A stretch of 64,000 bases of DNA, taken from the NCBI RefSeq assembly GCF_947490415.1, contig NZ_CANLGX010000004.1, positions 372,001-436,000 of the forward strand. The letters are read 5' to 3'. The stretch comes from an uncultured Eudoraea sp. GTDB taxonomy: Bacteria; Bacteroidota; Bacteroidia; Flavobacteriales; Flavobacteriaceae. Of the stretch, positions 19,489 through 30,222 are shown in pieces; within the stretch, counting starts at the first letter, position 1, and every line of letters starts with the position of its first letter. Under the pieces are notes generated by a model. The model was not told where the DNA came from and searched no databases. It saw nothing but the letters and a program-made list of their open reading frames with translations. The position numbers and the translations under genes are program-made.

Positions 19489-21147
19489 ATGTATAGAATG
19501 AAATTGAAACCAATTGTATTAGCCTTACTGGCCCTGGGCTTGTTCATAAGTTGTGAACACCATAAATCTTATGATCTGGTCATCAGAAATGGTATAATTA
19601 TGGACGGATCAGGTGAACCGTCATTTAAAGGAGACATTGCAATTAACGCGGACACCATAGTTGCGGTTGGCGATTTAAAAAATGCCGCCGGCTCAATGGA
19701 AATAGATGCAAGCGGACTCACAGTTGCTCCCGGGTTTATTAACATGTTAAGTTGGGCCAATGTTTCTCTGATTGAGGATGGAAGATCACAAGGGGATATC
19801 AGACAAGGGGTAACCCTTGAAGTTATGGGTGAAGGGCATTCCATGGGCCCGTTAAACGAAGCTATGAAACTGGAAATGAAAGAAACACAACAAAATATCA
19901 ATTACGAAATTAATTGGAGTACCCTTGGAGAATACCTGGAGTATCTCGAAAAAAAAGGTGTATCTACAAATATTGCTTCTTTTGTTGGGAATGGAACCTT
20001 AAGGGAATATGTTATGAATTACGAAACCAGGCCTCCAAACACAGCTGAATTAGAAAAAATGAAAGAGCTGACAAAACAGGCTATGGAAGAAGGTGCAGTA
20101 GGTCTATCAACATCATTAATTTATGTGCCTAGCGGACATGCAAAAACGGAAGAAATTATTGAATTAGCCAAAATTGCTGCAGACTATGGTGGAATGTATG
20201 TTTCCCATATCAGGGATGAAGAAGAAAACCTTTTAGATGCCGTTCAGGAACTAATAACTATTTCTAAGGAGGCCGGTGTACGCTCCGAAATATATCACTT
20301 TAAAGCCTCAGGCACCGCTAACTGGCATTTACTGGACAGTGCAATACAGCTGGTGGATAACGCCCGTAAACAAGGCCTGCCAATAACTACTGATATGTAT
20401 ATGTACAATGCCAGTTCCACAGGTCTAAATATTTTATTGCCGTCATGGGCAAAAGAAGGTGGGCATAGCAAAACAATGGAACTGATATCGCAATCGGCAA
20501 AAAGGAGGCAGATGATTCAGGAAATAAAATTTCATGTACCACCGGAAAAGATTCTTTTAGTTGGGTTCAGAAATAAACAAATGAGGCACCTTATAGGTAA
20601 AACCCTTGACGAAATAGCCAAGGAAAGAAATATTACCGCTGCCGAGGCCGTAGTTGACTTAATACAGGAAGACGATAGCAGAATTCAGGTGGTTTACTTC
20701 TCAATGTCTGAAGAGAATATTAAAAAGAAACTGGCCCTACCCTATATGTCCATCTGTTCTGATGCAGGATCCTATACTACTGAAGGCGTGTTTTTAGAAC
20801 AAAGCACACATCCGAGAGCTTATGGATCCTTTGCACGCTTATTAGGGCATTTTGTGCGTGACGAAAAAGTTATTCCATTGGAGGAAGCTATCTATAAACT
20901 TACTTCTCTTCCTGCTAACAATTTAAAACTAAAGCATCGCGGCGCTCTAAAAGAAGGATATTATGCAGATATTGTAGTTTTTGATGCCAATACAATTAAA
21001 GACAACGCTACTTTTGCCAGGCCACATCAATATGCAACGGGAATGAAACATGTCTTTGTAAATGGAACCCAGGTGCTCAAAGACGGAGAACATACTGGTG
21101 CTTTCCCCGGCAGGGTAGTTCGCGGACCTGGATGGACTGGAAATTAA
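19489..21147 (+). CDS. N-acyl-D-amino-acid deacylase/D-aminoacylase family amidohydrolase, lipoprotein
   Basis: YDLVIRNGIIMDGSGEPSFKGDIAI; GLSTSLIYVPSGHAKTEEI; SHIRDEEENLLDAVQELI; Lipobox LFISC. Confidence 0.9.
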   Translation: MYRMKLKPIVLALLALGLFISCEHHKSYDLVIRNGIIMDGSGEPSFKGDIAINADTIVAVGDLKNAAGSMEIDASGLTVAPGFINMLSWANVSLIEDGRSQGDIRQGVTLEVMGEGHSMGPLNEAMKLEMKETQQNINYEINWSTLGEYLEYLEKKGVSTNIASFVGNGTLREYVMNYETRPPNTAELEKMKELTKQAMEEGAVGLSTSLIYVPSGHAKTEEIIELAKIAADYGGMYVSHIRDEEENLLDAVQELITISKEAGVRSEIYHFKASGTANWHLLDSAIQLVDNARKQGLPITTDMYMYNASSTGLNILLPSWAKEGGHSKTMELISQSAKRRQMIQEIKFHVPPEKILLVGFRNKQMRHLIGKTLDEIAKERNITAAEAVVDLIQEDDSRIQVVYFSMSEENIKKKLALPYMSICSDAGSYTTEGVFLEQSTHPRAYGSFARLLGHFVRDEKVIPLEEAIYKLTSLPANNLKLKHRGALKEGYYADIVVFDANTIKDNATFARPHQYATGMKHVFVNGTQVLKDGEHTGAFPGRVVRGPGWTGN

Positions 21148-21175
21148 CTCTTATTATTCTATTAAAAACAAGAGA

Positions 21176-22063
21176 ATGAAACATTTAAATGCGATCCTGA
21201 TCTTACTTTTAGCTATAGGATGTAAAGCCCAAAAACAAGAACTAGTGGCTGATGAGTCCAACCTCACTCTGGTTGCTGCAGAATACAAATTTACCGAAGG
21301 CCCGGCAGTAGATAAAAATGGTGATATATATTTCACAGACCAGCCAAATAATAGAATAATAAAATGGACCGCCTCAGATAATTCGGTCTCTGTTTATATG
21401 GAAGATGCTGGTAGAGCAAATGGCCTCTATTTTGATCACGATGGTAGTCTTTTGGCCTGCGCCGATGAAAAATTTGAACTTTGGAGAATAGATAAGGCTA
21501 AAAAGCCAACAGTGCTGGTAGACGAATTTCAAGGACAAAAACTCAATGGCCCCAATGACCTTTGGGTGGATGCAAAGGGAGGTATTTATTTTACAGATCC
21601 TTATTACCAAAGACCGTATTGGGAACGTAAGGAAAAAGAAATTGAAAAAGAACGTGTTTATTATTTGACCCCGGACATGAATGAGTTACGCATTGTAGCC
21701 GATGACTTGGTACAACCCAATGGAATAATAGGAACTCCGGATGGTAAAATGATTTATATCGCAGATATAGGCGATAAAAAAACATATAGTTTTACTATTT
21801 CGGAAAATGGTGATCTAAGTAATAAGACACTCTTCACGGAAATGGGTTCAGACGGGATGACAATAGACAACCAGGGTAATGTTTATTTGACCGGTAATGG
21901 CGTAACAGTATTTAATAAAAAAGGGGAAGAAATACTTCAAATTCCGGTACCCCAAAAATGGACAGCCAATGTTACATTTGGTGGGCACAGTCAAAATATA
22001 CTTTTTATTACCGCAATGAATTCAGTTTATACCCTGGAAATGAATGTGAACGGGGTGCGCTGA
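21176..22063 (+). CDS. SMP-30/gluconolactonase-like protein
   Basis: FTEGPAVDKNGDIYFTDQPNNRIIKW; LNGPNDLWVDAKGGIYFTDPYYQRP; QPNGIIGTPDGKMIYIAD. Confidence 0.9.
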   Translation: MKHLNAILILLLAIGCKAQKQELVADESNLTLVAAEYKFTEGPAVDKNGDIYFTDQPNNRIIKWTASDNSVSVYMEDAGRANGLYFDHDGSLLACADEKFELWRIDKAKKPTVLVDEFQGQKLNGPNDLWVDAKGGIYFTDPYYQRPYWERKEKEIEKERVYYLTPDMNELRIVADDLVQPNGIIGTPDGKMIYIADIGDKKTYSFTISENGDLSNKTLFTEMGSDGMTIDNQGNVYLTGNGVTVFNKKGEEILQIPVPQKWTANVTFGGHSQNILFITAMNSVYTLEMNVNGVR

Positions 22064-22147
22064 TAATTTATTACTGTAATTATTATAAAAGTTAGCCTTT
22101 GAAAATCAATGTAAACTGAATATTGCAGATTCTTAAAAAGAGATTTC

Positions 22148-22885
22148 GTGAAAAAATTTCTTATTCTACAAATGCGACCAGAAAACGAAACTTCAGATAG
22201 TGAGTTTGAGGCTATTTTGAGGGTCGGAGGTTTAACAGCGGATGAGGTGCATCGGGTAAGGGTAGAACAAAATAGCATACCCGATATTAATCTTCATAAC
22301 TACTCTGCCATAATTGCCGGGGGCAGCCCGTTTGATGTGAGCATCCCGGAAGCAAAAAAAAGTGTCGTCCAAAGACGGGTTGAATTATTTTTTACTGCTC
22401 TTTTTGACAAGCTGATTCCTCAGGATTTCCCATTTCTTGGTGCCTGTTCAGGAAATGGACTTTTGGGCAGATATTGCGGCGCAACAATATCTAACAAATT
22501 TTCTGAACCCATAGGAAGTGTTGATGTATGGATAACAGACGAAGGCACCAAAGATCCACTTTTAAAAGGCCTGCCAAAGAATTTTACCTCAATGGTAGGC
22601 CATAAAGAAGCATGCGATACAATTCCTTCTGGTGCTGTTCTCCTGGTATCTTCAGCTTCCTGTCCGGTCCAGATGTTTCGAATAAAAAAAAATATATATG
22701 CCACTCAATTTCACCCGGAAGCCGATGCCGATGAATTTATTTTGCGTGTCAAAATTTATAAACATGCCGGTTATTTCCTGCCTGAAGAAGCTGAAGATCT
22801 GATCAGGAAAATTCGACAAATAAATACCCCGGTACCGAAAGAAATACTGAATCGCTTTATAGACAAATACAAATCCTATAAATAA
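22148..22885 (+). CDS. Class I glutamine amidotransferase (GMP-synthase GATase-like)
   Basis: AIIAGGSPFDVS; FPFLGACSGNGLLG (nucleophile elbow); TQFHPEADADEF. Confidence 0.85.
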   Translation: MKKFLILQMRPENETSDSEFEAILRVGGLTADEVHRVRVEQNSIPDINLHNYSAIIAGGSPFDVSIPEAKKSVVQRRVELFFTALFDKLIPQDFPFLGACSGNGLLGRYCGATISNKFSEPIGSVDVWITDEGTKDPLLKGLPKNFTSMVGHKEACDTIPSGAVLLVSSASCPVQMFRIKKNIYATQFHPEADADEFILRVKIYKHAGYFLPEEAEDLIRKIRQINTPVPKEILNRFIDKYKSYK

Positions 22886-22951
22886 AATTAGTTCAGTACC
22901 TATTTCTTAGATTTTTTTAAGTAATTTAATCCTGCACTATTACAAGCTGGC

Positions 22952-23413
22952 ATGGCTTCTCAATCTTTAAATATTAACAATAAGACGTATGTTGTAGATC
23001 TTAATGAGGATACTTCATTGCTGTGGGTATTAAGGGAACATCTTGGACTAACGGGAACAAAATACGGCTGTGGCATCGCCTTATGTGGATCTTGCACCGT
23101 GCATGTTGACGGCCAGCCAATGAGATCATGTGCACTTCCAATTAGTGGTTTAAACAAAAATCAAAAAATTATTACAATAGAAGGCTTGTCAGATGATGGT
23201 AGTCATCCGGTTCAGAAAGCCTGGATAGAGGCTCAAGCCCCGCAATGCGGCTATTGCCAATCAGGTCAGATAATGCAGGCTGTGGCCCTGCTTGCGGAAA
23301 ATCCCAATCCAACAAAGGAAGAGATAAAAGCTTATATGAATGGAAATTTATGTCGTTGTGGCACATATTTGCGCATTGTAAAAGCTATTGAAATAGCAGC
23401 AAAAAAACATTAG
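22952..23413 (+). CDS. (2Fe-2S)-binding subunit of molybdo-hydroxylase (isoquinoline 1-oxidoreductase alpha-like)
   Basis: [52 protein letters not shown]. Confidence 0.93.
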   Translation: MASQSLNINNKTYVVDLNEDTSLLWVLREHLGLTGTKYGCGIALCGSCTVHVDGQPMRSCALPISGLNKNQKIITIEGLSDDGSHPVQKAWIEAQAPQCGYCQSGQIMQAVALLAENPNPTKEEIKAYMNGNLCRCGTYLRIVKAIEIAAKKH

Positions 23414-23458
23414 TAAATACTTAAATCGTTTTCAAGCTATAAATTTTTTACGGAACTA

Positions 23459-25627
23459 ATGAGTAAAGCAGTAAGTAGAAGAGAATTTCTTAAAACCTCA
23501 GGTGAGGTTGCCTTATTTATTGGTGTTTCCGGTCTCCTGCCTCAAATAATTTCCTGTAAAAACAACAAGGAGGTACAAAAACTTTTAAAAAAACATCAGC
23601 TAACAGCTTGGGTGAAATTAGCTGAAGACGGCCAGATTACTATATATAATCCTGCAGCTGAAATGGGCCAGGGATCCATGACCTCATTACCTGCAATCTT
23701 TGCAGAAGAAATGGATGCAGATTGGTCTAAGATCTCTGTAGAGTTCTCGCCACAGGAATCCCATATATACGGATCGGATAAATGGAGCCCAAATAATAAG
23801 GTAATGCTTTCAGCCGGTAGTATGATAACCTATGGTTACTACTCCATAATGAGGCAGGCCGGTGCTCAGGCCCGTTATATTTTAATGCATAGTGCCGCCG
23901 AGCATTGGAAAGTACCTATGGAGGAGCTTAGCACTTCCAATGGTGAAGTAATTAACGGGCGGGATAACAAAAGGATGGGGTATGGTAATTTGATTCCCTT
24001 TCTGAGTATGCCCGAAAAGCTACCCGAATTCTCGGAATCAGAGTTCAAAGATCCTAAAAACTATCGGTTTATAGGGATAGACCGGCCACGCGTAGATATT
24101 CCCGATAAGGTAAAGGGAACCACCCAGTTTGCCATTGATATTCAATTACCTGAAATGCTCTATGGGGTACTGGAGCGCGGTAATCTCCATGGAGCACGAC
24201 CAACCCTGAATAATGAATCTGAAATCCTGGCCTTAAGAGGAGTGCTGAAAATAGTACCCTTTGATTATGCCATTGGCATAATTTCAGAAACTTTAGATCA
24301 GGCTCTTGCTGCCAAAAAACGGCTTAATATTACCTGGAGTGAATCTTCTGCAAGCGGTTTCAATTCTCAGGAGTGTTATAAAAAATATGAAAAAATAGCC
24401 TCAGGGAAATCAGCAGGTAAAGTGATTACAAATGAAGGAGATATTAATAGCGCCATTAAATCAGCGACAAAAACCTTTAGTGTTGATTTTAAAAATGATT
24501 ATGTCTATCACGCCCAAATGGAACCTCTAAATGCCATAGTGCAGGTTGGGACAGATGGAAACTCAGCTGAGGTTTGGGTTGGAAGTCAGCAAGGATTCGA
24601 TTCTAAACTGGGAGTGCCCAAGTACCTAGGGATTCCGGCAGAAAATGTGAAAATTAATCTGCAATATTTGGGAGGTGGCTTTGGCAGAAGGAGTATGACA
24701 GATTTTGTTTTGGAAGGAACCGGTTTAGCCAGAGAGGTTGCTCCCAGACCGGTAAAATTAATTTGGACACGCGAAGATGACCTTAGTTATGGTGCCTATA
24801 GGCCTTTAACTCTGCAACGATTAAAAGCCTCTGCAGATGCAAACGGGAATATAACCGGTTTATCTCATTGTGTGGTTGGAGATGGTGGTAATTTGGTTGC
24901 CAGCGGTATTCGAATTGATTATTATGATATTCCCCATAAATATGCGGAATGGCGGGAAGTTTCTGAAGGTATAAGGCTAAAGCACTGGCGTTCGGTGGGC
25001 CACGGCCCCAACAAATTTGCGATAGAGTGCATGGTCGATGAAATAGCTGCTTATTTCAAGAAAGATCCTGCCGATTTTAGAAGGATTTTATTGAGTAAAT
25101 CACCAAGGGGCCTTGCAACATTAGAGAAGGCTATAGCTATGTCTGATTGGTATTCAGCTATTGCTGATAAACGTGCCAAAGGGATTGCTTTTTTAGAGCG
25201 AAGCGGTACATTAAGCACAGGTGTTTGTGAAATTTCCGTGGATAGAAAAACCGGTAAAATAAAGGTACACCATTTTTGGACTGCAAGTGATGCGGGAATA
25301 GTAATACAGCCGGATAATGTTAGGGCACAAATGGAAGGTGGCATACTAATGGGTATTAGCAGTGTACTTAAAGAACAGCTGACCGTAGTTAACGGACAAG
25401 TACAACAGTCCAATTTCAATGATTATGAAATATTGAGAATGTCAGAAATTCCTGAAAGCGTAGAAACTGAAATGATTGAATCTCGTGAAACACCCCGGGG
25501 AGTGGGTGAATCTGGCACACCTTTAGTTGCCTGTGCCATTGCCAACGCCTTCCTTAAATTAACCGGTAAACACCTCAGGCATTTACCTTTTACTCCGGAA
25601 AGAGTGTTGAAGGCCTTAAATACCTGA
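23459..25627 (+). CDS. Xanthine dehydrogenase-family molybdopterin-binding subunit (IorB-like), Tat-type N-terminus
   Basis: SRREFLKTSG; EMGQGSMTSLPAIFAEEMDADW; YLGGGFGRRSMTDF; ETPRGVGESGTPLVACAIANA. Confidence 0.93.
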   Translation: MSKAVSRREFLKTSGEVALFIGVSGLLPQIISCKNNKEVQKLLKKHQLTAWVKLAEDGQITIYNPAAEMGQGSMTSLPAIFAEEMDADWSKISVEFSPQESHIYGSDKWSPNNKVMLSAGSMITYGYYSIMRQAGAQARYILMHSAAEHWKVPMEELSTSNGEVINGRDNKRMGYGNLIPFLSMPEKLPEFSESEFKDPKNYRFIGIDRPRVDIPDKVKGTTQFAIDIQLPEMLYGVLERGNLHGARPTLNNESEILALRGVLKIVPFDYAIGIISETLDQALAAKKRLNITWSESSASGFNSQECYKKYEKIASGKSAGKVITNEGDINSAIKSATKTFSVDFKNDYVYHAQMEPLNAIVQVGTDGNSAEVWVGSQQGFDSKLGVPKYLGIPAENVKINLQYLGGGFGRRSMTDFVLEGTGLAREVAPRPVKLIWTREDDLSYGAYRPLTLQRLKASADANGNITGLSHCVVGDGGNLVASGIRIDYYDIPHKYAEWREVSEGIRLKHWRSVGHGPNKFAIECMVDEIAAYFKKDPADFRRILLSKSPRGLATLEKAIAMSDWYSAIADKRAKGIAFLERSGTLSTGVCEISVDRKTGKIKVHHFWTASDAGIVIQPDNVRAQMEGGILMGISSVLKEQLTVVNGQVQQSNFNDYEILRMSEIPESVETEMIESRETPRGVGESGTPLVACAIANAFLKLTGKHLRHLPFTPERVLKALNT

Positions 25628-25787
25628 TTCTTATTAGGTTGTATATCTATTTAAAATAACAGTTAACCCACCATTTTTATTACCTTTAATATTAAGTTCC
25701 ATAAGATTTTTAAAGGAGTTTTTAAATACAATAAATAATAGTATTTCAAATTGGTAATTATAAATAATTCCTAATAAGGTAGCCATA

Positions 25788-26165
25788 ATGAAGAGAAGAA
25801 AGTTCCTGTTATTGTCGCTTCTTGGTTTATTTATAAGCTTAGTTGCCTATTGGTATTATAAATTTAAATCTGCAGCAATTGGAGATCTGATGTACCCTTC
25901 AGACCTTACAGAAATATGCGATCGAGAAACTTTAATTACTATTGGAAAGGCGTATCGGAAGTTAACCGATGAGAATAATAAAAAATCTTTGGAAGAATTG
26001 TTGCTCAAAGATGCAGAAGTTCACCGTACCGAAATAAAAACAGGCTTGAAAACTAAAGTGACGGAAGACTTTAACACCGGCAATACGATTCTTATTGATG
26101 GCTGGTTACTTTCTATAACTGAAGCCAGACAATGTGCCCTTTTATCAATCTCCGAAGCAAATTAG
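25788..26165 (+). CDS. Gluconate 2-dehydrogenase subunit 3-like protein
   Basis: Directly upstream of GMC oxidoreductase; N-terminal RR/TM signal; C-terminal DGWLLSITEARQCALLSI. Confidence 0.65.
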   Translation: MKRRKFLLLSLLGLFISLVAYWYYKFKSAAIGDLMYPSDLTEICDRETLITIGKAYRKLTDENNKKSLEELLLKDAEVHRTEIKTGLKTKVTEDFNTGNTILIDGWLLSITEARQCALLSISEAN

Positions 26166-26170
26166 AATTT

Positions 26171-27706
26171 ATGCATGTAGACGCCAGAGAACTTGATAAC
26201 AACACCTTAATTGAAGGAGATCTTTGTATTGTTGGTGCCGGGGCAGCAGGTATTAGTATGGCACTGGACTGGAATAAAAGTGGCAAAAAAGTAATCCTTC
26301 TTGAAGGGGGAGGTTTTGAATATGACAGTGAAATTCAGGATCTGTACTCCGGAAACTCAACGGGACAAAGGTATTATCCTTTGCGCTCATGCAGGCTTCA
26401 CTTGTTTGGAGGAACAACAGGTCATTGGGGGGGTATGTGCGCCCCCCTGGATCCCATAGATTTTAAAATAAGAAGTTGGGTGCCAGATAGTGGCTGGCCT
26501 ATTACACTGGACGATCTTGTGCCCTTTTACACTAAAGCGCAAGATTTATTTGAATTAGATGCTTATAATTACGACTTGCAATACTGGCAAGAAAAGTACC
26601 CGGGACTCACCCCTTTTCCTCTGGATAAGAACATTATCTGGTCTAAAATGTGGCAATTCAGCCCCCCTACCCGATTTGGTAAAACATATAAAGAAACTAT
26701 TGTAAAATCTGCTAATATACATCTGTACACCTATGCCAATCTTACGAATATTGTGGCAAACAATGAAGTTAACGGCATACAGGAACTAATAGTAAAAAAT
26801 CATGAGGGAAAAACCCATAAAGTAAGGGCTAAAAATTTTGTCTTGGCATGTGGTGCTATACAAAATGCAAGGATGTTACTGGCATCAAGGGGAGTGGCCA
26901 AAAAAGGCATAGGCAATGACAGGGATCTTGTCGGGCGTTATTTTATGGAACATCTGGAAATTAAGTCAGCCCAATTATGGCTCAAAAACCCATTTTCAAC
27001 CGAGTTGTACACTTTTGATTACGGCACGCGTAAACCAAGGGCAGAATTGGCTTTGACCGAAGGTATTCAAAAAGAAACTGGGATTCTAAACGGTTCTGCT
27101 TCCCTAACACCGCTCGTTTTAGCAAAACAGCAGACGCCACTTATAGATGTCTGGAGCAATGAAGATCCAAGGAAATCCTTCGATAATTTAGTAGCAAATT
27201 TCAGGGAATCCAGAGAGAAAAACCGTGCCTGGAAGGATGATAACGGAAACAGGGCTTTTGAATTATTCACGCGCATGGAGCAGGCCCCGAACCGTAATTC
27301 CAGAATAATGCTCTCCGATGAAAAGGATGCTCTGGGTGTGCCTAGACCCCAACTGCATTGGGAATTAACCGAGCTGGATAAATCCAGTATCAGAAAAATG
27401 TACCACATCCTTGGTGAACAAATGGGTAAGGCAAGCGTTGGAAGAATAAAATTAGCGGAATTCCTATGGGATGAAAACGACAACGCTATGCCAGATCAGT
27501 TAGGTGGAGGTTGGCATCATATGGGTACTACGCGAATGAGCGCAGATCGCAATAAAGGAGTGGTAGATGAAAATTGTAAAGTTCATGGTATTGATAACCT
27601 CTTTATTGCCGGTTCCGGTTGCTTTAGTACGGCCGGCGCTCCAAATCCAACGCTAACACTGGTTGCCCTGTCTTTAAGATTGTCAGATTATTTAAAAGCA
27701 AGCTAA
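26171..27706 (+). CDS. GMC family oxidoreductase; ORF track begins at GTG 26132, ATG 26171 preferred
   Basis: DLCIVGAGAAGISMALDWNKSGKKVILLEGG; GGTTGHWGGMCAPLDP; GGWHHMGTTRMSADRNKGVVDENCKVHGIDNLFIAGSGCFSTAGAPNPTLT. Confidence 0.92.
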   Translation: MHVDARELDNNTLIEGDLCIVGAGAAGISMALDWNKSGKKVILLEGGGFEYDSEIQDLYSGNSTGQRYYPLRSCRLHLFGGTTGHWGGMCAPLDPIDFKIRSWVPDSGWPITLDDLVPFYTKAQDLFELDAYNYDLQYWQEKYPGLTPFPLDKNIIWSKMWQFSPPTRFGKTYKETIVKSANIHLYTYANLTNIVANNEVNGIQELIVKNHEGKTHKVRAKNFVLACGAIQNARMLLASRGVAKKGIGNDRDLVGRYFMEHLEIKSAQLWLKNPFSTELYTFDYGTRKPRAELALTEGIQKETGILNGSASLTPLVLAKQQTPLIDVWSNEDPRKSFDNLVANFRESREKNRAWKDDNGNRAFELFTRMEQAPNRNSRIMLSDEKDALGVPRPQLHWELTELDKSSIRKMYHILGEQMGKASVGRIKLAEFLWDENDNAMPDQLGGGWHHMGTTRMSADRNKGVVDENCKVHGIDNLFIAGSGCFSTAGAPNPTLTLVALSLRLSDYLKAS

Positions 27707-27770
27707 AAATTACTATAGGAATTAATAATTGGTTTATCAATATTGTAAATTAGTTTAAAAAGGTTAACCC

Positions 27771-29318
27771 ATGCCAACGGGCAGAAAATTTATCCTCGAA
27801 AATCCGAGTAAATCGGCTCGCTATGCCTTGTCTGTACTGGCCCCTTTTATATCAGCTTATTTGATATTCTTTGTAGAACTGGACCCTAATAATCCGGCTA
27901 TCACTAATACACTGGCAGTAGCATTATTAATGGCCCTTTGGTGGATAACTGAGCTAATTCCCCTCGCCATCACCTCCCTCCTGCCCATTGTGCTTTTTCC
28001 TGCACTGGGAATCATGAATGGCCGGGAAGTTTCAGCCACTTATTTTAATCATGTCATATTTTTATTTATTGGAGGTTTTTTGGTTGCTCTTGCCATTCAA
28101 AAATGGGCGCTACACAAGCGAATTGCATTAAAAATTCTTCGAATTATTGGTAGTAGTCCGGGTAGAATACTATTGGGGTTTATGGTTGCTACTGCTTTCC
28201 TCTCCATGTGGATATCAAATACCGCAACGGCAATGCTAATGGTCCCTATACTTTTATCAATAATTACCAAGTTGGAGGAGATAAATGGTAAAGCATTGGT
28301 AAAGCACTTTGCTGTAGGCCTTCTACTTTGTATTGCCTACAGCGCTTCTATAGGAGGCATTGCAACTCTTGTGGGTACACCCCCGAACCTTTCGTTCGCC
28401 CGTATCTTTTATATTTACTTTCCTAATGCCCCGGAGATTTCTTTTGCAACCTGGTTTTTTTATGCCTTTCCAATATCACTAGTTTTATTTGTGGTCCTAT
28501 TTGGGTACCTATACCTCATTTTTGTCAAGAGAAAAAAGAATTGGAAAAGTTTGAGTAAAAATGAGATTCTTCTGGATTATGCAAAACTAGGCAGGAAAAA
28601 CTTTGAAGAGAAAGTATTGATGATTGCTTTTGCGTCCCTTGCATTGCTATGGTTTTTCCGGGCAGATATAATGTTAGGTGGATTTAAAATTCCCGGATGG
28701 TCAAACTTATTCAATTATCCACAATTTTTTAATGACGGGACAGTGGCCATTTTTGTTGCTGTGATCTTATTTATGATTCCATCTAAAACGCAACCAGGGA
28801 CTTTTCTCATGGATTGGAAAGCGGCAGAAGAGATTCCTTGGGAAATAATTTTACTGTTTGGTGGTGGTTTTGCCCTTGCAAGCGGATTTAAAGAATCTGG
28901 TTTATCCTTGTGGTTTGGACATCAATTGGAATGGTTAAGTGGCCTGCACCCCCTAATTCTAATTCTTTGCATATGTTTCCTTGTAACTTTTTTGACCGAA
29001 ATTACTTCAAATACAGCTACAGTAGAAACCTTATTGCCAATTCTTGCCGGCCTGGCGGTTAGCATAGAAACCAACCCCCTGCTCTTCATGCTTCCGGCCA
29101 CAGTGGCGGGATCCCTAGCATTTATGTTGCCGGTAGCAACTCCTCCCAACGCTATAGTTTTTGGCAGTAAACGTATATCCGTCATTCAGATGGCTAAAAC
29201 CGGTTTTTTCTTAAATATTATAGGGATTATCCTGGTATCTGTGATAACTTATTATTTCGGTACCTTTATTTTTGATATTGTAGAAGGCGTTTTTCCCGAA
29301 TGGGCAAAAATCGACTAA
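27771..29318 (+). CDS. SLC13/DASS family anion:sodium symporter
   Basis: WWITELIPLAITSLLPIVLFPALGIM; SMWISNTATAMLMVPI; GGIATLVGTPPN; TEITSNTATVETLLPIL. Confidence 0.92.
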   Translation: MPTGRKFILENPSKSARYALSVLAPFISAYLIFFVELDPNNPAITNTLAVALLMALWWITELIPLAITSLLPIVLFPALGIMNGREVSATYFNHVIFLFIGGFLVALAIQKWALHKRIALKILRIIGSSPGRILLGFMVATAFLSMWISNTATAMLMVPILLSIITKLEEINGKALVKHFAVGLLLCIAYSASIGGIATLVGTPPNLSFARIFYIYFPNAPEISFATWFFYAFPISLVLFVVLFGYLYLIFVKRKKNWKSLSKNEILLDYAKLGRKNFEEKVLMIAFASLALLWFFRADIMLGGFKIPGWSNLFNYPQFFNDGTVAIFVAVILFMIPSKTQPGTFLMDWKAAEEIPWEIILLFGGGFALASGFKESGLSLWFGHQLEWLSGLHPLILILCICFLVTFLTEITSNTATVETLLPILAGLAVSIETNPLLFMLPATVAGSLAFMLPVATPPNAIVFGSKRISVIQMAKTGFFLNIIGIILVSVITYYFGTFIFDIVEGVFPEWAKID

Positions 29319-29353
29319 TAGGAATTTCTTAACTTGCCTTAATAAACATCCTA

Positions 29354-30211
29354 ATGAAAAATACTATCCTTTTTTTGGCTTTTCATCTCATAATTAGCTC
29401 ATTTGCGTTTGGTCAAAACGGAAAAGTTCTGGACGAACTTACTCTTAACAGTAAAATATTGAAGAGTCAGCGAAAATTTGCAATTTACTTACCTCCGGAT
29501 TATGATTCCTCCCAGCGAAGCTATCCGGTACTTTATTTACTGCACGGCGGAGGTGATGACCAAACCGGTTGGGTGCAATTTGGAGAAGTTTTACACATTA
29601 CAGACAAAGCTATTCGAGAAGGTAAGGCTACTCCAATGATCATTGTAATGCCCGACGCAAATACCGGAAAACGAGGCTATTTTAACCGAGGGGACTGGCG
29701 CTATGAAGATTTCTTTTTCGAAGAATTTATGCCCTATGTAGAAACTACATATCGAATTAAAAGGGAAAAGCGATTTCGTGCAGTGGCGGGTCTCTCTATG
29801 GGTGGAGGTGGTTCTTTTATGTATGCCTTACATCATCCGGAGTTATTCTCTTCGGCCTGCCCTTTAAGTGCTTCCGTTGGCCCACTTACAATTGATAAAT
29901 TAAAAGAACGATTAAAAGAAAGAGGAGAAACCTATTCAGAAGAAGAAATAAAAACGTATTTCAAACGGCATAATGCTATTTCTTTGGTTGAATCTATGCC
30001 GGTTGAAGACGTTAAATCTGTCAGGTGGTTTATTGATTGCGGAGATGATGATTTTTTATACGAGGGTAACAGCCTAATACATATTACCATGAAGAAAAAA
30101 GATATCCCTCATGAATACAGGGTCCGAGATGGCAGGCATAGCTGGACCTATTGGAGAGCGTCACTACCAGTAGTATTAGAATTTGTATCTGATGCATTTC
30201 ATCAATATTAA
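29354..30211 (+). CDS. Secreted alpha/beta-hydrolase esterase (esterase D/FrsA-like)
   Basis: YPVLYLLHGGGDDQTGWVQFG; VAGLSMGGGGSFMYALHHPELF. Confidence 0.9.
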   Translation: MKNTILFLAFHLIISSFAFGQNGKVLDELTLNSKILKSQRKFAIYLPPDYDSSQRSYPVLYLLHGGGDDQTGWVQFGEVLHITDKAIREGKATPMIIVMPDANTGKRGYFNRGDWRYEDFFFEEFMPYVETTYRIKREKRFRAVAGLSMGGGGSFMYALHHPELFSSACPLSASVGPLTIDKLKERLKERGETYSEEEIKTYFKRHNAISLVESMPVEDVKSVRWFIDCGDDDFLYEGNSLIHITMKKKDIPHEYRVRDGRHSWTYWRASLPVVLEFVSDAFHQY

Positions 30212-30222
30212 TCAGGAAGAAC

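Noticed and set aside
27067-27483. 138-aa minus-strand ORF inside the GMC gene
   Set aside because: Shadow ORF; the sense strand encodes clear GMC motifs.
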